Source of the DNA: Panorpa germanica
Lineage: Eukaryota > Arthropoda > Insecta > Mecoptera > Panorpidae
Direction of reading: 5' to 3'
DNA length: 64,000 bases
NCBI GenBank assembly: GCA_963678705.1
Contig: OY783214.1
Location: 13,082,001-13,146,000 of the forward strand
A model generated the notes under the pieces. It had not been told where the DNA came from. It searched no databases and saw only the letters and a list, made by a program, of their open reading frames with translations. Made by a program: the position numbers and the translations under genes. How positions within the stretch are numbered: the stretch's first letter is position 1; every line of letters starts with the position of its first letter. Positions 12,526 to 27,600 of the stretch are shown in pieces.

Positions 12526-13533
12526 ATGGAAATCACTGAAACAACAACAGAAGAATTTATTAAAGCAGATTCACCTAGTGAAAGTGAAAATGCAGCTGCA
12601 ATAGAAGCAAGATACAAACGTCCTTTTACACATTTTTTATCGATTCAAATATCAAATCCAGAAATAAAAAAACGTTATAATGAGTTGAAGGTACTCACAA
12701 CTAATCTACAGCAGTTTTCATAAATTACGTTAGAAGAGTTGCTCTTTCCTTATATTGTAGTTAATTGTTTACAGACCAAAATATTAGAGGGATTTGAAGG
12801 TTTTGACGAAAAACTTTTTCAATCTGAAAATAAACTTCATTTAACTCTCGGGATTTTAAGTTTGGCCGATAAAACAGAGATTGATAAGGCGACGCAAATT
12901 TTAGAAGAATGTAAAGAACAAATAATTGAGTAGGTATTCTTTGCATTCAATAAAAAATTCTGCAATTATCACGCATTTAGATAAAACAATCATTTATTAC
13001 TTAGTCCAATCATACGTAAATCTGGGCCTCTATCTATACATATGGCAGGTCTGCAATATATGAATCGTGACCCTTCAGCCGTTCATATTTTGTACGGTAA
13101 AGTTCACGAAGGACAAAAGGAAGACCACGAAGGACTTCTACAAACATTGGCTGATAATATAGTTAATTTCTTTAATGAGAAAGGTAAGTCTCAGAATATG
13201 TGAATGAAATTGCAACGCTATTTTATCATACAGCATGAAAGAACTTAATTTTATAAACAAGCGATTTTCTTTATAGGATTGATGAAGAAAGAGCGTAAAA
13301 ATGTAACTCTACATGTTACTTTACTGAATACAGTGTTTATAAAGAGAAACATTAAGGGTAAGAAACGACCTAAGTTGAAGGCTTTTGATGCTAGAGAGAT
13401 ATTAAAAACCTTCGAAAATTTTGAATTCGGAGTACAAGAATTAGATATGTTACAATTATCCGAAAGGTCAAATAAAGGACCAGACGGATATTATAAAGCA
13501 ACAAGTTCTGTTGCATGCACCATAGAATGTTAA
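12526..13533 (+). CDS. ASCC1-like paralog lacking the KH domain
   Basis: Four exons (12526-12690, 12775-12929, 13005-13183, 13277-13533) encode 251 residues in one frame. The protein starts MEITETTTEEF and has an acidic Ser/Thr/Glu leader of about 30 residues. It then joins the 2H-phosphoesterase-like domain at YKRPFTHFLS, the counterpart of residue KKQPFTHFLS in ASCC1. Both HxT motifs are intact (KLHLTLG and TLHVTLLN). All three introns match the last three introns of the neighbouring ASCC1 in position and phase, which shows tandem DNA duplication rather than retroposition. The KH domain and the N-terminal ASCC1 exons are absent. The protein may act as a free phosphodiesterase-like domain or compete with ASCC1; its function is unknown. 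The intact frame and retained motifs argue against a pseudogene. Confidence 0.85.
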
Positions 13534-15662
13534 TTCAGTTAAAGACGTAAATATATTTTGCTATGCATTCTTACTTAATATTTTATTCATGTATTTTTGT
13601 AATATATAACATTTGTATAAATTAAGTTTACTGAGATTTTATTTCTTGTACAATGTTTGTTCATAATACTCCTAGAAGTGTTGATACTTTTAATGGTATC
13701 GGGGCTACATCATTATTATATTTGAGTTATTTAAAGAATCCAGAAAATATCCAGGAATCCAACCCGTAAATTCACTTCGGCTACTGCGTTTTCCGCATTT
13801 TTTTAAATACTATAGCAATTATGCTTTTGTATATATTCCAATTCTATGTCACACTTATAAATTAGTGACAAAAACGTAAAATAATAAGCCATATATACAA
13901 ATCTTATTTTTGACAACAGTGAGAAAAAAAATACTTAATGCAAGTTATTACTATTTTGCTAACGAGTAAGGAATAAAAAAAACTATTTTTTGATTTATTA
14001 GAACATATATATTTTCGTTTCATTATGATAAACATGTATGAAAGAAGTATTTCTATCGACACAATTTACAAGATATGTTTTATTTGAAAAATTATCGTTA
14101 AATAGTTTAATAAGGATTACAAAATATTTTGTTGCTAAATGTAAAAGGAAAACAGGGATTATATAATTTATATCGAAGAGACGAATTGTAAATTTATTAA
14201 GTAATATAACATAAACTATGTTAATTTAGAATTTATTTTATTTACAGTTGTTTTTCTTGGATATAGCAAAATGAAAACATTTAAAGTTATGATCTGAAAT
14301 TATCAGTCTTTGAAAATATGATAAGCTTCCTGCACTCCATTTTGAGCTAAATGTATAATGGTTTTTGAATGAATAAATTATCGAAGAAGATAATTATGTA
14401 AACATAAAAAATGCTCTGCACTGAAAATGTCCTCAATCAATGTATTTTAATTTTAATCCTAAATCAATTATAGAAGACGACGATTTTTAGAATATATGTA
14501 AAATTGCTTAAAATTATATTTTTTCAAGTTTTTGGTGTAATTATAAAATAGTCTCATCATGTATTTAGGATTGTTATTCACATATTTATATAGCCGTTGC
14601 TACCAAAGTGCTTTTAAATTCTTTAATAAATATATACCCTATATCGGAAAGTAGAAACATTTACGTGTTACTTAACTTAGTTTTGTGAAATTAATAACTT
14701 TCGACGAAGCGTTTGTTAATTTTCTGTTATTTGTCAAAAGAGTTGCTCATCTATATATACTATAAATTTGTTATATTTTCATTTGAGACTATTATCCTTA
14801 TTAACAATTAATAATAATTTATTGCTCATATGGTTATCAAAATATATTTCTATAAAATGAAGTGAATTATTTGCGTTCAATATAATTATTCACAATTTAA
14901 AATCTTATAATTGGTCTTTATATATAAAGAAATAACGTTTGATTGATAGTTTAAAAAACGATTGATGTAATTGTAAATCTTGTACGTTTAATATGTTTGT
15001 ACGTTGTATATAAAAAATCTTCGAAATAAATTTTGTTATGCATACATTTAAATCACGTTTAAAGTAAAAATACATTTAATTATTAGATATTGTATCTTTT
15101 GTTAGATTGATTAAAACCACACAAATTAGTTGAATTTATTTTCGATTGTTAAACCTATACTAAACTAAATGCAGTCATTTGGAAGATTTGGCTGCAATTG
15201 AGCAAAACCATGCTGCAAGGAATTTTAACATTTATATAGTGAAATTATCCTACACACTTATTTTAGATTTATGATTTATTTGAATTATTAAAAAAAACAA
15301 CCATTGTCCTCTATTTTTGAAATGTTGTAGTTTTCTATATAAAAAATAAATAATTAAAATATTCTTTGTATATAAAAACATACAATTCATCACCGATACA
15401 AAAACTGTGATTAAATTAGGTATTATTCTTAAATATATAGGTTATTAAACTAATCTTAAATCTAAAAAATAGCGTTATAAGCATTGTATAATTGCTACAA
15501 TATACGTAAAAATATTATCCTAACTAGAGGCGCATATTTTTTTAAAAGAAGCCTGCCAAATTTGGAAGATGTAAGAATTGTATAACGTTTTGAATATAGT
15601 CTAACAACAAATGTTATATTATTAAAATTCCAAGAGCATGTGTTTACTGCAACCATCATGTG
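13534..15662. other. Intergenic, AT-rich
   Basis: Convergent 3' ends of the ASCC1-like gene (+) and the acyltransferase (-). No coding exon or recognisable repeat was seen. Confidence 0.5.
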
Positions 15663-18600
15663 CTACTCCTTATGTTGTTTGCCACAAAATCCATTACTTT
15701 TAGATAAATCAGCTGACAAATCAGCCTTAAGAATCTCAATATCTACACTTTTATCAAATCTCTTAGACTCATTTCCAAGTTTACTTAAAAATGGTCGAAG
15801 AATAGGCACGACTAGCACACCAAATAATCCTAGAATGTGTATGAACAGGTACATTTTACTGAAACAGAAAAAGATTACAATGATATTTGTTTTAACAGTT
15901 ATTAAATCTATCAAATACTAAACTTACAGGTAAAGTCGTACTCCAGGCCAAAACTCTAGAAGTACAAATGTGAACGTAGCATACGCCATAAAAATACGTG
16001 TTGCTGTAAATGTCATGGCATCATAGAACATTTTTGTTTCTGTACTGGAGAGGAAATGGTGTCGGAATGTACGACGCATCTGAAATGTAATAAGTACTGT
16101 AAGAAATCTGTGGCAAGCGGGAAGAATAAAATATTTCCGTTCTTATACTTACATTTCTAGCAGCAAGGGTAATTAGAGCACCAGTTGCGAATGTTAAATA
16201 ATAACCAGGATAGAATCCATGCCATAAAGCTGAAAGTGCATATGTTAACAAAGTACCATATTTCTTATCCACTCTTTCATAAACAACCATTCGTAACCAA
16301 CGATTTGTGCCCATATTCCAATTAGAAATACTATCACGGAAGCTTAAACTAAACTGTAAAGGAAAGCAAAATTATTGTTAATTAAATTTGGGATATAATC
16401 GTAGATGTACATCAGAAAATGAAATCAAACGTTACCTCAAATTGCATAATATTAATATTAGAGATCAAATCCCATTTGGCTCGTCCTTTTTCGTCGTAGC
16501 CATTAAAGCCCAGTCCTGAGTTGTTACAAATAGCATCAGCAAGTAGCCATGCGTGGTAGTACTTAAAACGTACTAACATTGTAGCAACCATCAAGAACAG
16601 GAACTTTTGAACTAATGTTGTATTTTCCAAGAAGTCCTCATCTGTAAAAAAAAAAATTGATTATTTAATTTCGTTCCTTGTCTGCTTTGGTTATTGTTTT
16701 TTTTTTGGATATAATTCTCACCTTTTACAGTTTCTATGGGGAATGATGGTATGAATTTTATAAATATTAATGCACACATTAGACTAACGACAACTTTCTT
16801 TACTACAACAACGATTGCAGATGGTTCTAATATGACTTTCTTGCTGTTGGAATTATTATCTGTTCCCTGTGGAGTAACATAATTATATAATAAATAACAT
16901 AAACTAGATACAACAATATTTGTAATTAATTTATACAACCAACTTACATTTGTAGCCGGTTTATGTTTTAAGAATTGTAATCCATCAATAAATTCCATAT
17001 AATCTCTATAAAATACAACTGGACCAGCCATTAAGCCTTGAAAATGCAAAACATAACTGAAGAACTCTAACGGTGATGGTATTCTTCTTACAGCATGATA
17101 CTGTTGTTCTTTTGACATTTCTTTTTCTTCTCTTGTTAAACCATCATGAATACTAAATGCCAAACTTGTTACTTTTTGTGTTATAACCATCAAGGGACCT
17201 ACACATAAAATTTATATAAATCTTCTTGAAACCCCTGGTGTCATAAATTCAAGCAAAGAATACTACACATGCGAAATGTTTGTTGCCTGCAGAAAGCATT
17301 TATAAGGATAATTATCAATTGTTATAATCATGTGTAATTATTATATGGGTCGTAAATTTACCTGTAATATCTAGCGTATATGAACCGTAATCCGTATACT
17401 GCCTGTGCATGTGCACACACGACAAATAAATCAGTGAAACAGCCAGTACCATCCTGCAAGGTACAGAGTTTAGTTAATATTTATATTTTATTATGAGATT
17501 ACTTAATCTTTTTATATAATTTAATGCATTTATCTATGTTTTATAATATGTAATTATATGTATATGCTTTAATTATTACTGTTTTTTTAATTCGTTTCTT
17601 ATATAATAATACTTATAAATTACCTTTGCATGATATGTGGGTCTTGAGTTCGAATGATTATGTAAACCAAAGACGGAAGTCCTGCAATATGAATAGCTTG
17701 CCTGAAATAGAAAAAAAAACATTATATTGGTTACATATACTCTGCCCGTTTACTATCACTTTCTATTTATAAGCTTAACTAAGTGTACAGTATTTATTTC
17801 ATTCAGAGATAAAACATTGTGCATATTGAGGTGAGATGTTACTTAAGTTGCCTATGTTCCAGGCGAGTACAATAGTTGTAGCCGAAAATAGCGGCATTTA
17901 AATATACATATAATGAATACTTAAGTGAAATCTTTTGAATAATTGACCTATTGTTTTATTGCTTTATTTCCCGCGGCAATATAAACTCTGATAATTAAGT
18001 TAGGCCAACAAGAAATGTATTATAATTTTACGCTCTTTTCAATGTAAATTAATGGTAACTAATAATGACTTTCATCTTTATTTTATGTGTGAATAATGTA
18101 CTTACATTCCAAAACAGAAATATCCAAAGAATAACCCCAATGCCAAACCAAATGCATGTCGAATTGCTGCGCTTGTTTTTGTGGGATGAAGTGTTGTGCG
18201 GAAGAAATATGCCAGTAACAAAGCCGACAGTTGGCTGATGAGAAAATTTACCTAAAAATAAAAGACAAAACTTAAGAAATTGTAATTCCTTTTCTTCAAA
18301 AATATTCGTATGGCAATTTACATATAAAAATAAATAGTTCATTTTTTCAATTAATTTTGTCAAACTATATATAATTTTATTTTTGGCAAAGACCATTAAA
18401 GGGTTAGCACTGAGTACTGCGAATTGCATTAGCAATAATGGTATTGGTTCCAGAACTATTGTTTTAGGTATTTGTTAATCATGCTTCGTTGAACACGTAA
18501 TGCGTGGCGTGATAGTGTGACCCAGCTTCCTCTCTTACCCCACTCGCTCTGTGAAACATTATTTCAGAACGTTATTGTGAACAGTGGCGGATTTACCTTT

Positions 18601-21600
18601 TTGTGTAATTTTCTTTGTCACCGTGTGAGATCTAATTAAAAAATCTCAAGCTCCTAACTACTCCTAATACGGCACTGATTGAGAAAGTTATAGAAGTAGA
18701 AAATATATTTTGGGGAATTGTGATTAAACCTATGAGTAGGACTCAACAATAAAAAATATATTTTTCGAGCTATATTATGTTGTTAATAAATTTGCAGCGT
18801 TAATTTAAAACACAAATAGAAAAAAATAAACACTCTGGCTTAGTTTATTGTTATTATTTTACTACATTTCCATAAACAATTATTCAAATAATGAAATTAA
18901 CATTTTATTTTGCAATTAATTTGTTTTGAATTTGAATTTTATTGTTTTGTATTATGTGGTAATTTTTTTTAATTATGTTTAATCGCATTAAAATTGTATT
19001 GCTGAATAATTAATTGTCATGCAGATATAGCCGTTATTGGATGGATATCTATCATCTAGAAGAATATATATAGAAAATATATAGGTTAAGTTCATAATTA
19101 GCATTAGTAAATTAAAAGTTGTTGCTAATAGTAACATAAACAATTTTTTAGTTGTGTTATACAATGTAATTAATTCATTATATTAATTATATTTGTATTT
19201 TCTTTTTAATTTTTTTTTATTTATTTATATTATTGTACAACATATTAAGTTTATTGTTTGAAAATTTGAAGTCGATTGGAGTAAAGCTGTCGGAGATATA
19301 GAGTTTTAAGTCTTTTCCTCTCTGGTTTGCTTTCGTGTTACTTTGAAACTTTTACATGCGGTTTCTCACACAGTGCATTTTCAGAGTCGGTGCCCTCTCT
19401 AGCTCAAAATCTACTGACCGAGTCTTTTGAAATTTTGCACACTGTTTCTTTACATAAATACCGAGATAACATAACATAACAAAGTTTCTGATTTTTTTCA
19501 TGAAAAATCGGTATTTTGACTTTTAAGTGCTGTAAAAAATTTAAAAATAAAAAATAGAAGAAAAACTCGACAGCGTTACTTGCAGAAACTTATCAACTAA
19601 TGAAATCATTTTGGTATTTCGATTTCAGAAAATCCAGTGATGAGTTATGAATGGCACCGCAATGTTACTTTTTTTTGGCGTCTGCGGAGATTCGCTGTCA
19701 ATGCTTTATTTCTTGACATTTATTTATGAAAATTTCACAAAGTATTCTTCAAATGTAATTTTATCATGTAGTAATTATAGAAAGAATTATATATTAACTG
19801 TGTCGTCAAAAAACATTATCGAAAATATTACCCTTATAATACCCTTAACTCATGATCAAAGTTATGTATTATTTTAATTCTAATTTTTGTAACATTTTTA
19901 GTGCAATGGGAAGAATTGATGTTATATAATTTTCGCAAATGAATAACTATAAGAAAACAAAAACCCAAATTACAAATAACAATATAACACAGTATACAGG
20001 TGCTTAAATATTTATAATTGGAAAGAAGCCAATAATTATATAAAATGCAGTATTAAGTATATACAAGAATATAGTAATAAAAACCATTTACCATATTCTA
20101 TTATAAAATAAATATTTATCTATAATATTAAAATAATCATTAAAATTAATGTGGTATTAAATAACCGTTTTTAATTTAACAATAAACGAAGTGGTGTGGT
20201 GGCATGCTCTTAAACTAAAATATTTACTTCTATATTTTACTTTTAAGATAACGATATACTCGTATATTGTTGTGTACTTGACTGCTGATAATAAATTATC
20301 TTGGATGCTATCTTCCTTTGCCAAATACAACGCACCCTTCACATAAAGTGCTACCCCACTCTTTATAAACCCCTTGCGCTAGGCAGTGATTTCTAATTTA
20401 GTATATTTATTTTATACAGTATACGAGTATACATAACTTAAATACGAGTATATATTCGCGTACGCATGAAAATGATATGCAAATTTATCAGTAGTGTCAT
20501 GTTATAGCTAGGAATCGCTCAAAATATGAATAGGCTTGTGTCCTATGTCTTAATTTCTATAAAAGTGTACTATATATTGATAAAGTGGGTTACTAGAACC
20601 TCAAATGTTCAATTATTTCTTAATAACTCCTCATATGTTAAGAGATATTAACAATTAAAAAAGTCATTTTGTCTCTTTAATTATTATAGGGATTCAACGT
20701 TGTACAACAGAGCACAAAAGAGATATATTTTTGACAGAACTCTGACAAGTTTACAGGTTACCAACCTTACAGATCATAAATCTCTGCTATATGTATTTAT
20801 ATATCAAAATATGAAATATTATTTACAGCGAATTTCAAGGAACAATAAAATTTCAATATTATGTCTGCCGTAAGAGAATTAAATAAAATAAAAACTTATT
20901 ATTCTTTGACTTGACTTGATTATTTCGACTACCAACAGCTACAAAACATTACCACAGCACTGACCTAATCAACAAATAACTGACGTATAAAATGCATTTC
21001 ACGTCATACAAATGGCCGACCATCTCTAGCGCTAAAACTACAATTCAAATTTCAATTCAATTCAACAGTGTACCTTTATTTCTAGAGCTATGTTTTTTCT
21101 CAACTAACGAGAGAATGATATTTTTGGAAATATTAGGTTCTAAGTTAGAGTCCAGACTTATGGAATTGGACATTGCTATTTATACAAATTAGGTGACATC
21201 ACCTGTTGTCAAAATAAAAATAAACCAATGCTTCGAAATAATAAGCAAGGTTTGGAGCCAACAATAATCATTGTATGTCAACTGCATACTAAGTATTTTG
21301 AGAATTAAGTTAAGTCTCATAACAGTACGTATATGTATCTACATATTGCTACACAATACATATTCTCACTTTGTTACTTGTTTCGAATTCCTCACATATA
21401 CTACTTACTATCCACATTATACTGTCAAGGTTTCTGTCGCAAGTACATAATGTAAATGTACAGATATATCCGGTGCCAGAGCACAGTGAACGAAGATATT
21501 AGTGAATTTAACAATAAGACTTTACAAAGTTGTTAGAATGAAACAGTGCAGAAGTCTTTAGGAAACTCATAAGTCTAAGGAGTTTATATTGAATACAAAG

Positions 21601-24600
21601 CATACACTGAAATATTAATTTCCACGTTTAAAACTGATTAGGTTTCAAAATATGCAAGGATATTAATTAAAAGGACAATGAAGTTTATACACATACGATA
21701 TTTTCTGTTCTCAGTGTTCATTTCATGAGTATGTGTTCATAACCTAATTAACATTTCAAAATTTCATGTAGTGTATGAGTAGTTGCCTAAGTGCTAGGCT
21801 TTCTTTTATTAAAGTTATATTAATGAACAATGGGCTTGTGTCCTATGTCTTAATTTATATAAAATTGTACTATATATTGATAAAGTTGGTTATTAGAACC
21901 TCAAATGTCCAATTATTTTTAATAACTCCTTATATTACAGGAGATATTAACAATTAAAAAAGCATGTGACATCACAGCCGCTAGTTGCTATCTCTTTTAT
22001 ACAACAGAACGTAAAAGAGATAGCTAGAACTCTATCAAGTTTACAGGTTACCAACCTTACAGCTCATAAATCAATGCTATATGTATTTATATATCAAATA
22101 TTATTTACAGCTATTTCAAGGAACAATAAAATTCCAATATTATGTCTACCGTAACAGGATAAAATTAAATAAAAACTTATTATTCTTTGATTTGACTTGA
22201 TTATTTGACTACCAACAGCTACTAAACATTACCACAGCACTGACCTACTCAACAAATAACTGACGTATAAAATGCATTTTACGTCATACAAATATGGCCG
22301 ACCATCTCTAGCGCTAAAACTACAATTAAAATTTTTAATTGCTATATCTCCGTCAATATTTAGATATTTAATAAAATAGACACGCCAATACACATTTATT
22401 AACATCAATTTCAATCAACAATTGAAAAATCGACCACTAAAAAATGAAGACACAAGCCCATTATTACATGTTATACATACTGGTGATTCTACTGTCTTAA
22501 ACAATTTTGCTTTTATCTTAAGATAGTTTAAGTCAACACTATATAGCCCAGCCCACATTGCACAAACATAATATTATTTTCAGCGCTCAGTATATTGTGA
22601 TCGTAAAACAGTACCAAAAAAATATACAAACCGGGACCAAATAAATACAATTAAAAAAATACTGCATAAACCTTTACGCCTCCATTATTTGTTTGAAATC
22701 AAATGCTCATTTGACCTAGTTCAAAAACTGAAAGATTTAAAATTACAAATTCAAACCAATGATTTCCAGGAAAATTTATTTTGAAATTGAATTTATGTCA
22801 AACCCAACAATTCAATTAATGTACCAATGCTTGTATATGTTTGAACGCTCTAGGCTTTTCAGTTTTATCATGCTGAGGAAATTCTTTTCATTTTATATTT
22901 GAAATCCTTGGTTATTTGTTTTCCGGAATAGTGGTTTGAACGGATATTGGTTTTGAATTGTAATTGTCAAATAAATTTGATCGAGATTTTAATACATACG
23001 CCTATATTTTATAAAATTAAATGAAGAAGAAAGTTGTAATTGATTTTTCTAATCTGAAATACGTTTCATAAAAAAATATTTTTGTTGGCTTAGTAATCTA
23101 GTACTAATATATATAGTTATGTAATTTTTTGAACTTGTGACTTATCATTATTATCTTAATTATTTTTAAATACCCCCTACTTAAAAATTAATTACAAATT
23201 CTAAATTATCTATATCTGTGTTATTAAGAAATTAATACTTAAGAGTCAAGGTATTATGATCGGACCACAAATATTTTTACGATTATTGTATCTATATTTT
23301 ATCAATAAGAATTATGTGGTTTATTATTTTATTAATAATACCTGCAAGTATGTAAATGCAACCTCAATAACAGGGGTTATCTATACCAAGCAACCAGTCT
23401 ATTTCCAGTTGTCACTAGCATAAACTATTCAGGTCAAAATTCTATCATTACGTGATAGTAATCTACAATATTAACAATAATGATGTAAATTATGATATCA
23501 ACATGCATGTATATCAAAATCGAATTCTCTTACAGAATTTGGTGCTTTGTTTGCTTTTGCCATGTAGCATGTATTGTTACTGAAAATAATTAAAAATTAA
23601 GACAAAATGATGTGGAAACATAATTGAGAGAACCATCATCTATTATTGATTGTACAGGTGTAATAGTTGAAGTGTTTTTTGCCTGTCCAAACCAGAACAA
23701 CATTAACATACTTTATTTTTCACTTACACTCATTCTAATACAGTGAGTGTGAGTGAAACAGAAAACAAGTTGCATGTTGATGTTACAAGTTGGTCTGTAC
23801 GAACCATTAAGTTACAACCACTCTTAGTCAATAAAGAAGTTCTATAATTCTATTTGAACTACGAATCATGATTAATAGCACGCAAACTGCTTGATATGGT
23901 AGACCCCAACGTATCTTTTGTTATGGATGCTCTTCGCATGACATAGGCTTCTTTTTGTACATATTTGATCGCTATGTCTAGACAACTCACGATAGTAAAT
24001 ATATATGAAACATGGTATGTTTTCCATGTGTTAAAAATACCGTGATTGAATATTAGCCGATGTGGATCTACTATAAAAAACATATTTGCAAACAATAACT
24101 GAAGCAAAAATAGGGGCAATGAAAGATCAATACAAATATAAATAAATTATTATCTACAGTGATATTTTTAATTACAGTCTTATTCTGAAAGTTTGTTATA
24201 GTATCTAGTGTATATATTTTATATTATGGCTGTATAACCAATATGAATATATTACATAAACATAAAATATCTAAATTGTATAGGATTTTGGATTTTTTTT
24301 CTCTCTTTAACTGGACGTATATAGTACCGTTATATACACTTACATTGTGGTAATACGCTAAAAATATTATAATACAGTAATACGCGTAAAATATTCTCAC
24401 AAAATAAAATACAGTAATCTTTTTATTTTAATCGACACAGATCGCATGCATAAAAATTATTGCTAAATTTAAATGGAATTCATTATCGTAAAAGATAATA
24501 GAATATCGTAAAATACACTATATGAATAAAGTTTTCAATATAATATCGCTGAGCAAAGTTTCAGATGAAAACTACTGTATATTAATAAACCCTCGACAAA

Positions 24601-27600
24601 ACAATAAATACGATTTCAACACGTTCCCGCGAAATGAGAAGATTAGTAGGTCCAAAGTGTTTTAGTATTTGGGAGTGAGCCAAATGAATGCATCATAGAA
24701 AAAGCATCTGTTTCGAAATAATAACGTTATAACAAAAAAATAATATTTCTAATTTAAGAATAAAAAATTAGGCCAAATGTTTTGATTGACAGATTAAACT
24801 ACCAAACTTTGCATACGGTTTCAACAATTAAATATTTTAAGGAATTACTTGAATAAAATTAATTAGAGAGTGAAATAAATTAGTAAAATTCATCATTCAT
24901 TAAATCCGATAGACGGCACAGTGGTCGAGTCAATTATACTTGGCGTCAGACTGCTGTGTCTTCGAATTCAATCCGCTAATCAGCGCTATATTTCATGGGT
25001 TTGATTATAATCAGAATTAATTTATTGAGTGCTTAAGTAATCATATAATCAGGCAGCAGGCAGTTCATATGACACCATATGAACTGGTTTCCTGGTTCAA
25101 GAATCGATCCTGTTAGCGCAGGCATTCGTTAACCGTGTTGTCTTGGTTATTTTTTGTTGAGCAGTGTTGCCGAACTCAGACAAAAAAAAAATAATGTTCA
25201 ATTCTACCCGGCGGAAATCTTCCTTGTTAGGTCTATTTCTTAATTACAGTAATTAGAAAAAATTGTTCAGTTGTAAATAATTGAAACTGTTAGTTAAGAT
25301 GCGATACTCTAAATAAATAATTTAATTGTTACGAAAGCTTACTCCAAATCATACAAATTATTTATTGTAATTTATGAATGATTATTATTTTTAAATTTAG
25401 TTTCTATTATTTTTATAAATATTATTAAAATTACTAATTATAAATAATTTATTACACTTTCATTTTTTTAACACGAGTTGTTTATTTAAAAAATAATAAC
25501 AATACATTTTTGATTTACATAATTAATAAACAAAATAAAAATAAATAAATATTTATTATTTATTGCTTGCTTGCAAACTTTATTATAAATATAACAGCAT
25601 AAACAAAATGTCAAATATTACTATCAGGACCTCATGAATAGTAAGTCATGTGTTAACACAGTCTGTTATATTATACTACACAGCGTGCTGAATATTTATG
25701 CGCGCCTGATACTCGAGAGCAGTACTGACACTGTATACCGCACAACCTCACAAACGACGCGCGAGAAGTTCATTCACGCTGCGAGACACATAGCGAGTAT
25801 TCGTTTCTGCGACCCTGTTCTATCAAACGAGATGATTTCACTACAGATGGTGGTGCCATATAAAATGTCTTTGTTAACAAACTTAGATTAGTTTTTAAGC
25901 AATAACAACAAGGTAAATAATTAAATAAGTAGTTAATACTAGTTTATTTTCCTTGTTTGATTATATTTAGACATAAAAATTAAATAAAAAATATGTTTTT
26001 AAACTTGATCAAAAAAACACCCTCCAAACATTAATCAAAGATTAAAAATTATACAAGGTTTACTTTTTCAATAAACTAGCTAAACATAAATGTTATTAGT
26101 TAGATTATTTAAAGGTATTTAATGTGATTTAAGCATATTTTCGTTCTTTGTAATGATTTTCTCTTCAGATGGTACCACCATTTATAGAAATCACCCGTTG
26201 TTTCCTGACAAAGGAAGTGGATATAAGCAATTCCATGGTTAAAAGGTTTTTCTGTACAACCGGGCCCAGTAATATCGTTATAAAAAGGCACACTTCACAA
26301 ACAAAGATCTACCAAACAACCTTGAATCTCTTCTGCAATATATAAAACTACGCATTTCTTTTAAGTAGTTGATTTATAATATTAGAATCCGTATTATTTA
26401 CATATTTAGGTAAATGGTACCAGAAACTGCATGGCACCATATCAAGCGCATTTCCATTCCTTGTCTAATTTATCGGAAGCATAAGTAACCATTTATATTC
26501 TAATTGAAAGCTAAAAATATGACAAGTAGTCGGAAGGGGGGCGGTGTTCAAAGATAATCTTCGTCTGTATTTACTACAAAAAACTATTTCTAATCACCCT
26601 GTGTTTAGATTTCGTTTCCTCAATTCTTAGGTGGTGCAACTTCGTTGTCTGATCAATAGTGGTCAACTACTATTAGTTTTAATTCTTACAAGATAATAAA
26701 TCTTATCTTATCTTTCAGAAGGTGTTTACTGTAATAAATAATCTTTCGGATTAGCATCAATGTCAATGTCACGACCTTAAGATATTTTGGATTCAAAAGA
26801 AATACACCACCATTTGTTAATCGAGAGAAAATAAGGAAAATAAATTACAGAAATATTATGATCAATTTTCCGAATAAAATATTTCCGGTCTTGTTGAACC
26901 CAGCGTTCCATGAAACGGGCCTGTTGCATATAGGTCAACATACTCTCGTAACACGAAAGATGAAAGAATCAACCTGTTCTTATGGGACATGTTCCTATAT
27001 AACATTTAATTCTGAACAATAATTTCTAAGCAAGTAATATTTTAACGACATACTCGTATATAACGTACTACAATAATATTGTACAAAACAATTATCGGAA
27101 TCTTCTAACTATCTAGAAGTGGTAATTCAAATGACTGTATTGTTACAAGCGGAATAATATTTATTTTGTAACGAAAGTGGCTAATGATGTAAATGTAGTC
27201 AAGTCATAGTCGGACATTGAAATCAAATAAAAACTGATCTTTGTTGGAGAAAGATTGGTATAACACCATTTGAAAAATGTTGAACACTGATAAATCTAAG
27301 AATTTTGTTGCAAATGCGCGCGTCTCCAAATGTTTCAATGGCTCATACTGAATATACAAACTAGCCAAATGCGTGATCTTCTCAGTGCCTTATAAGAGAC
27401 ATGATGGGCTTGGTACAGATTGCCTGTTCAGTTTGGACAATGGTAGCATAACGGAAAGAGCACATTTAGGAAAAGCCTTCCTTAAGACAAAAAATATTAA
27501 TTAATATTACTATAATTACAGCCGGATTAACAAAATCGATTGGTCTTCTCTATTTCTCCCATTCTAGTTCTAATGGTCTTTTTTTGCTCTGTTTAAAAAT

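Noticed and set aside
24907-24975. Possible tRNA gene
   Set aside because: Has A-box- and B-box-like stretches, but I could not pair an acceptor stem or a proper anticodon arm. A SINE head is more likely.
26109-26291. Minus-strand 60-codon frame containing TTGDFYKWWYHLKRKS
   Set aside because: Looks protein-like in composition, but no family was recognised, there are no convincing splice sites in matching phase and no partner exons nearby in the intron.
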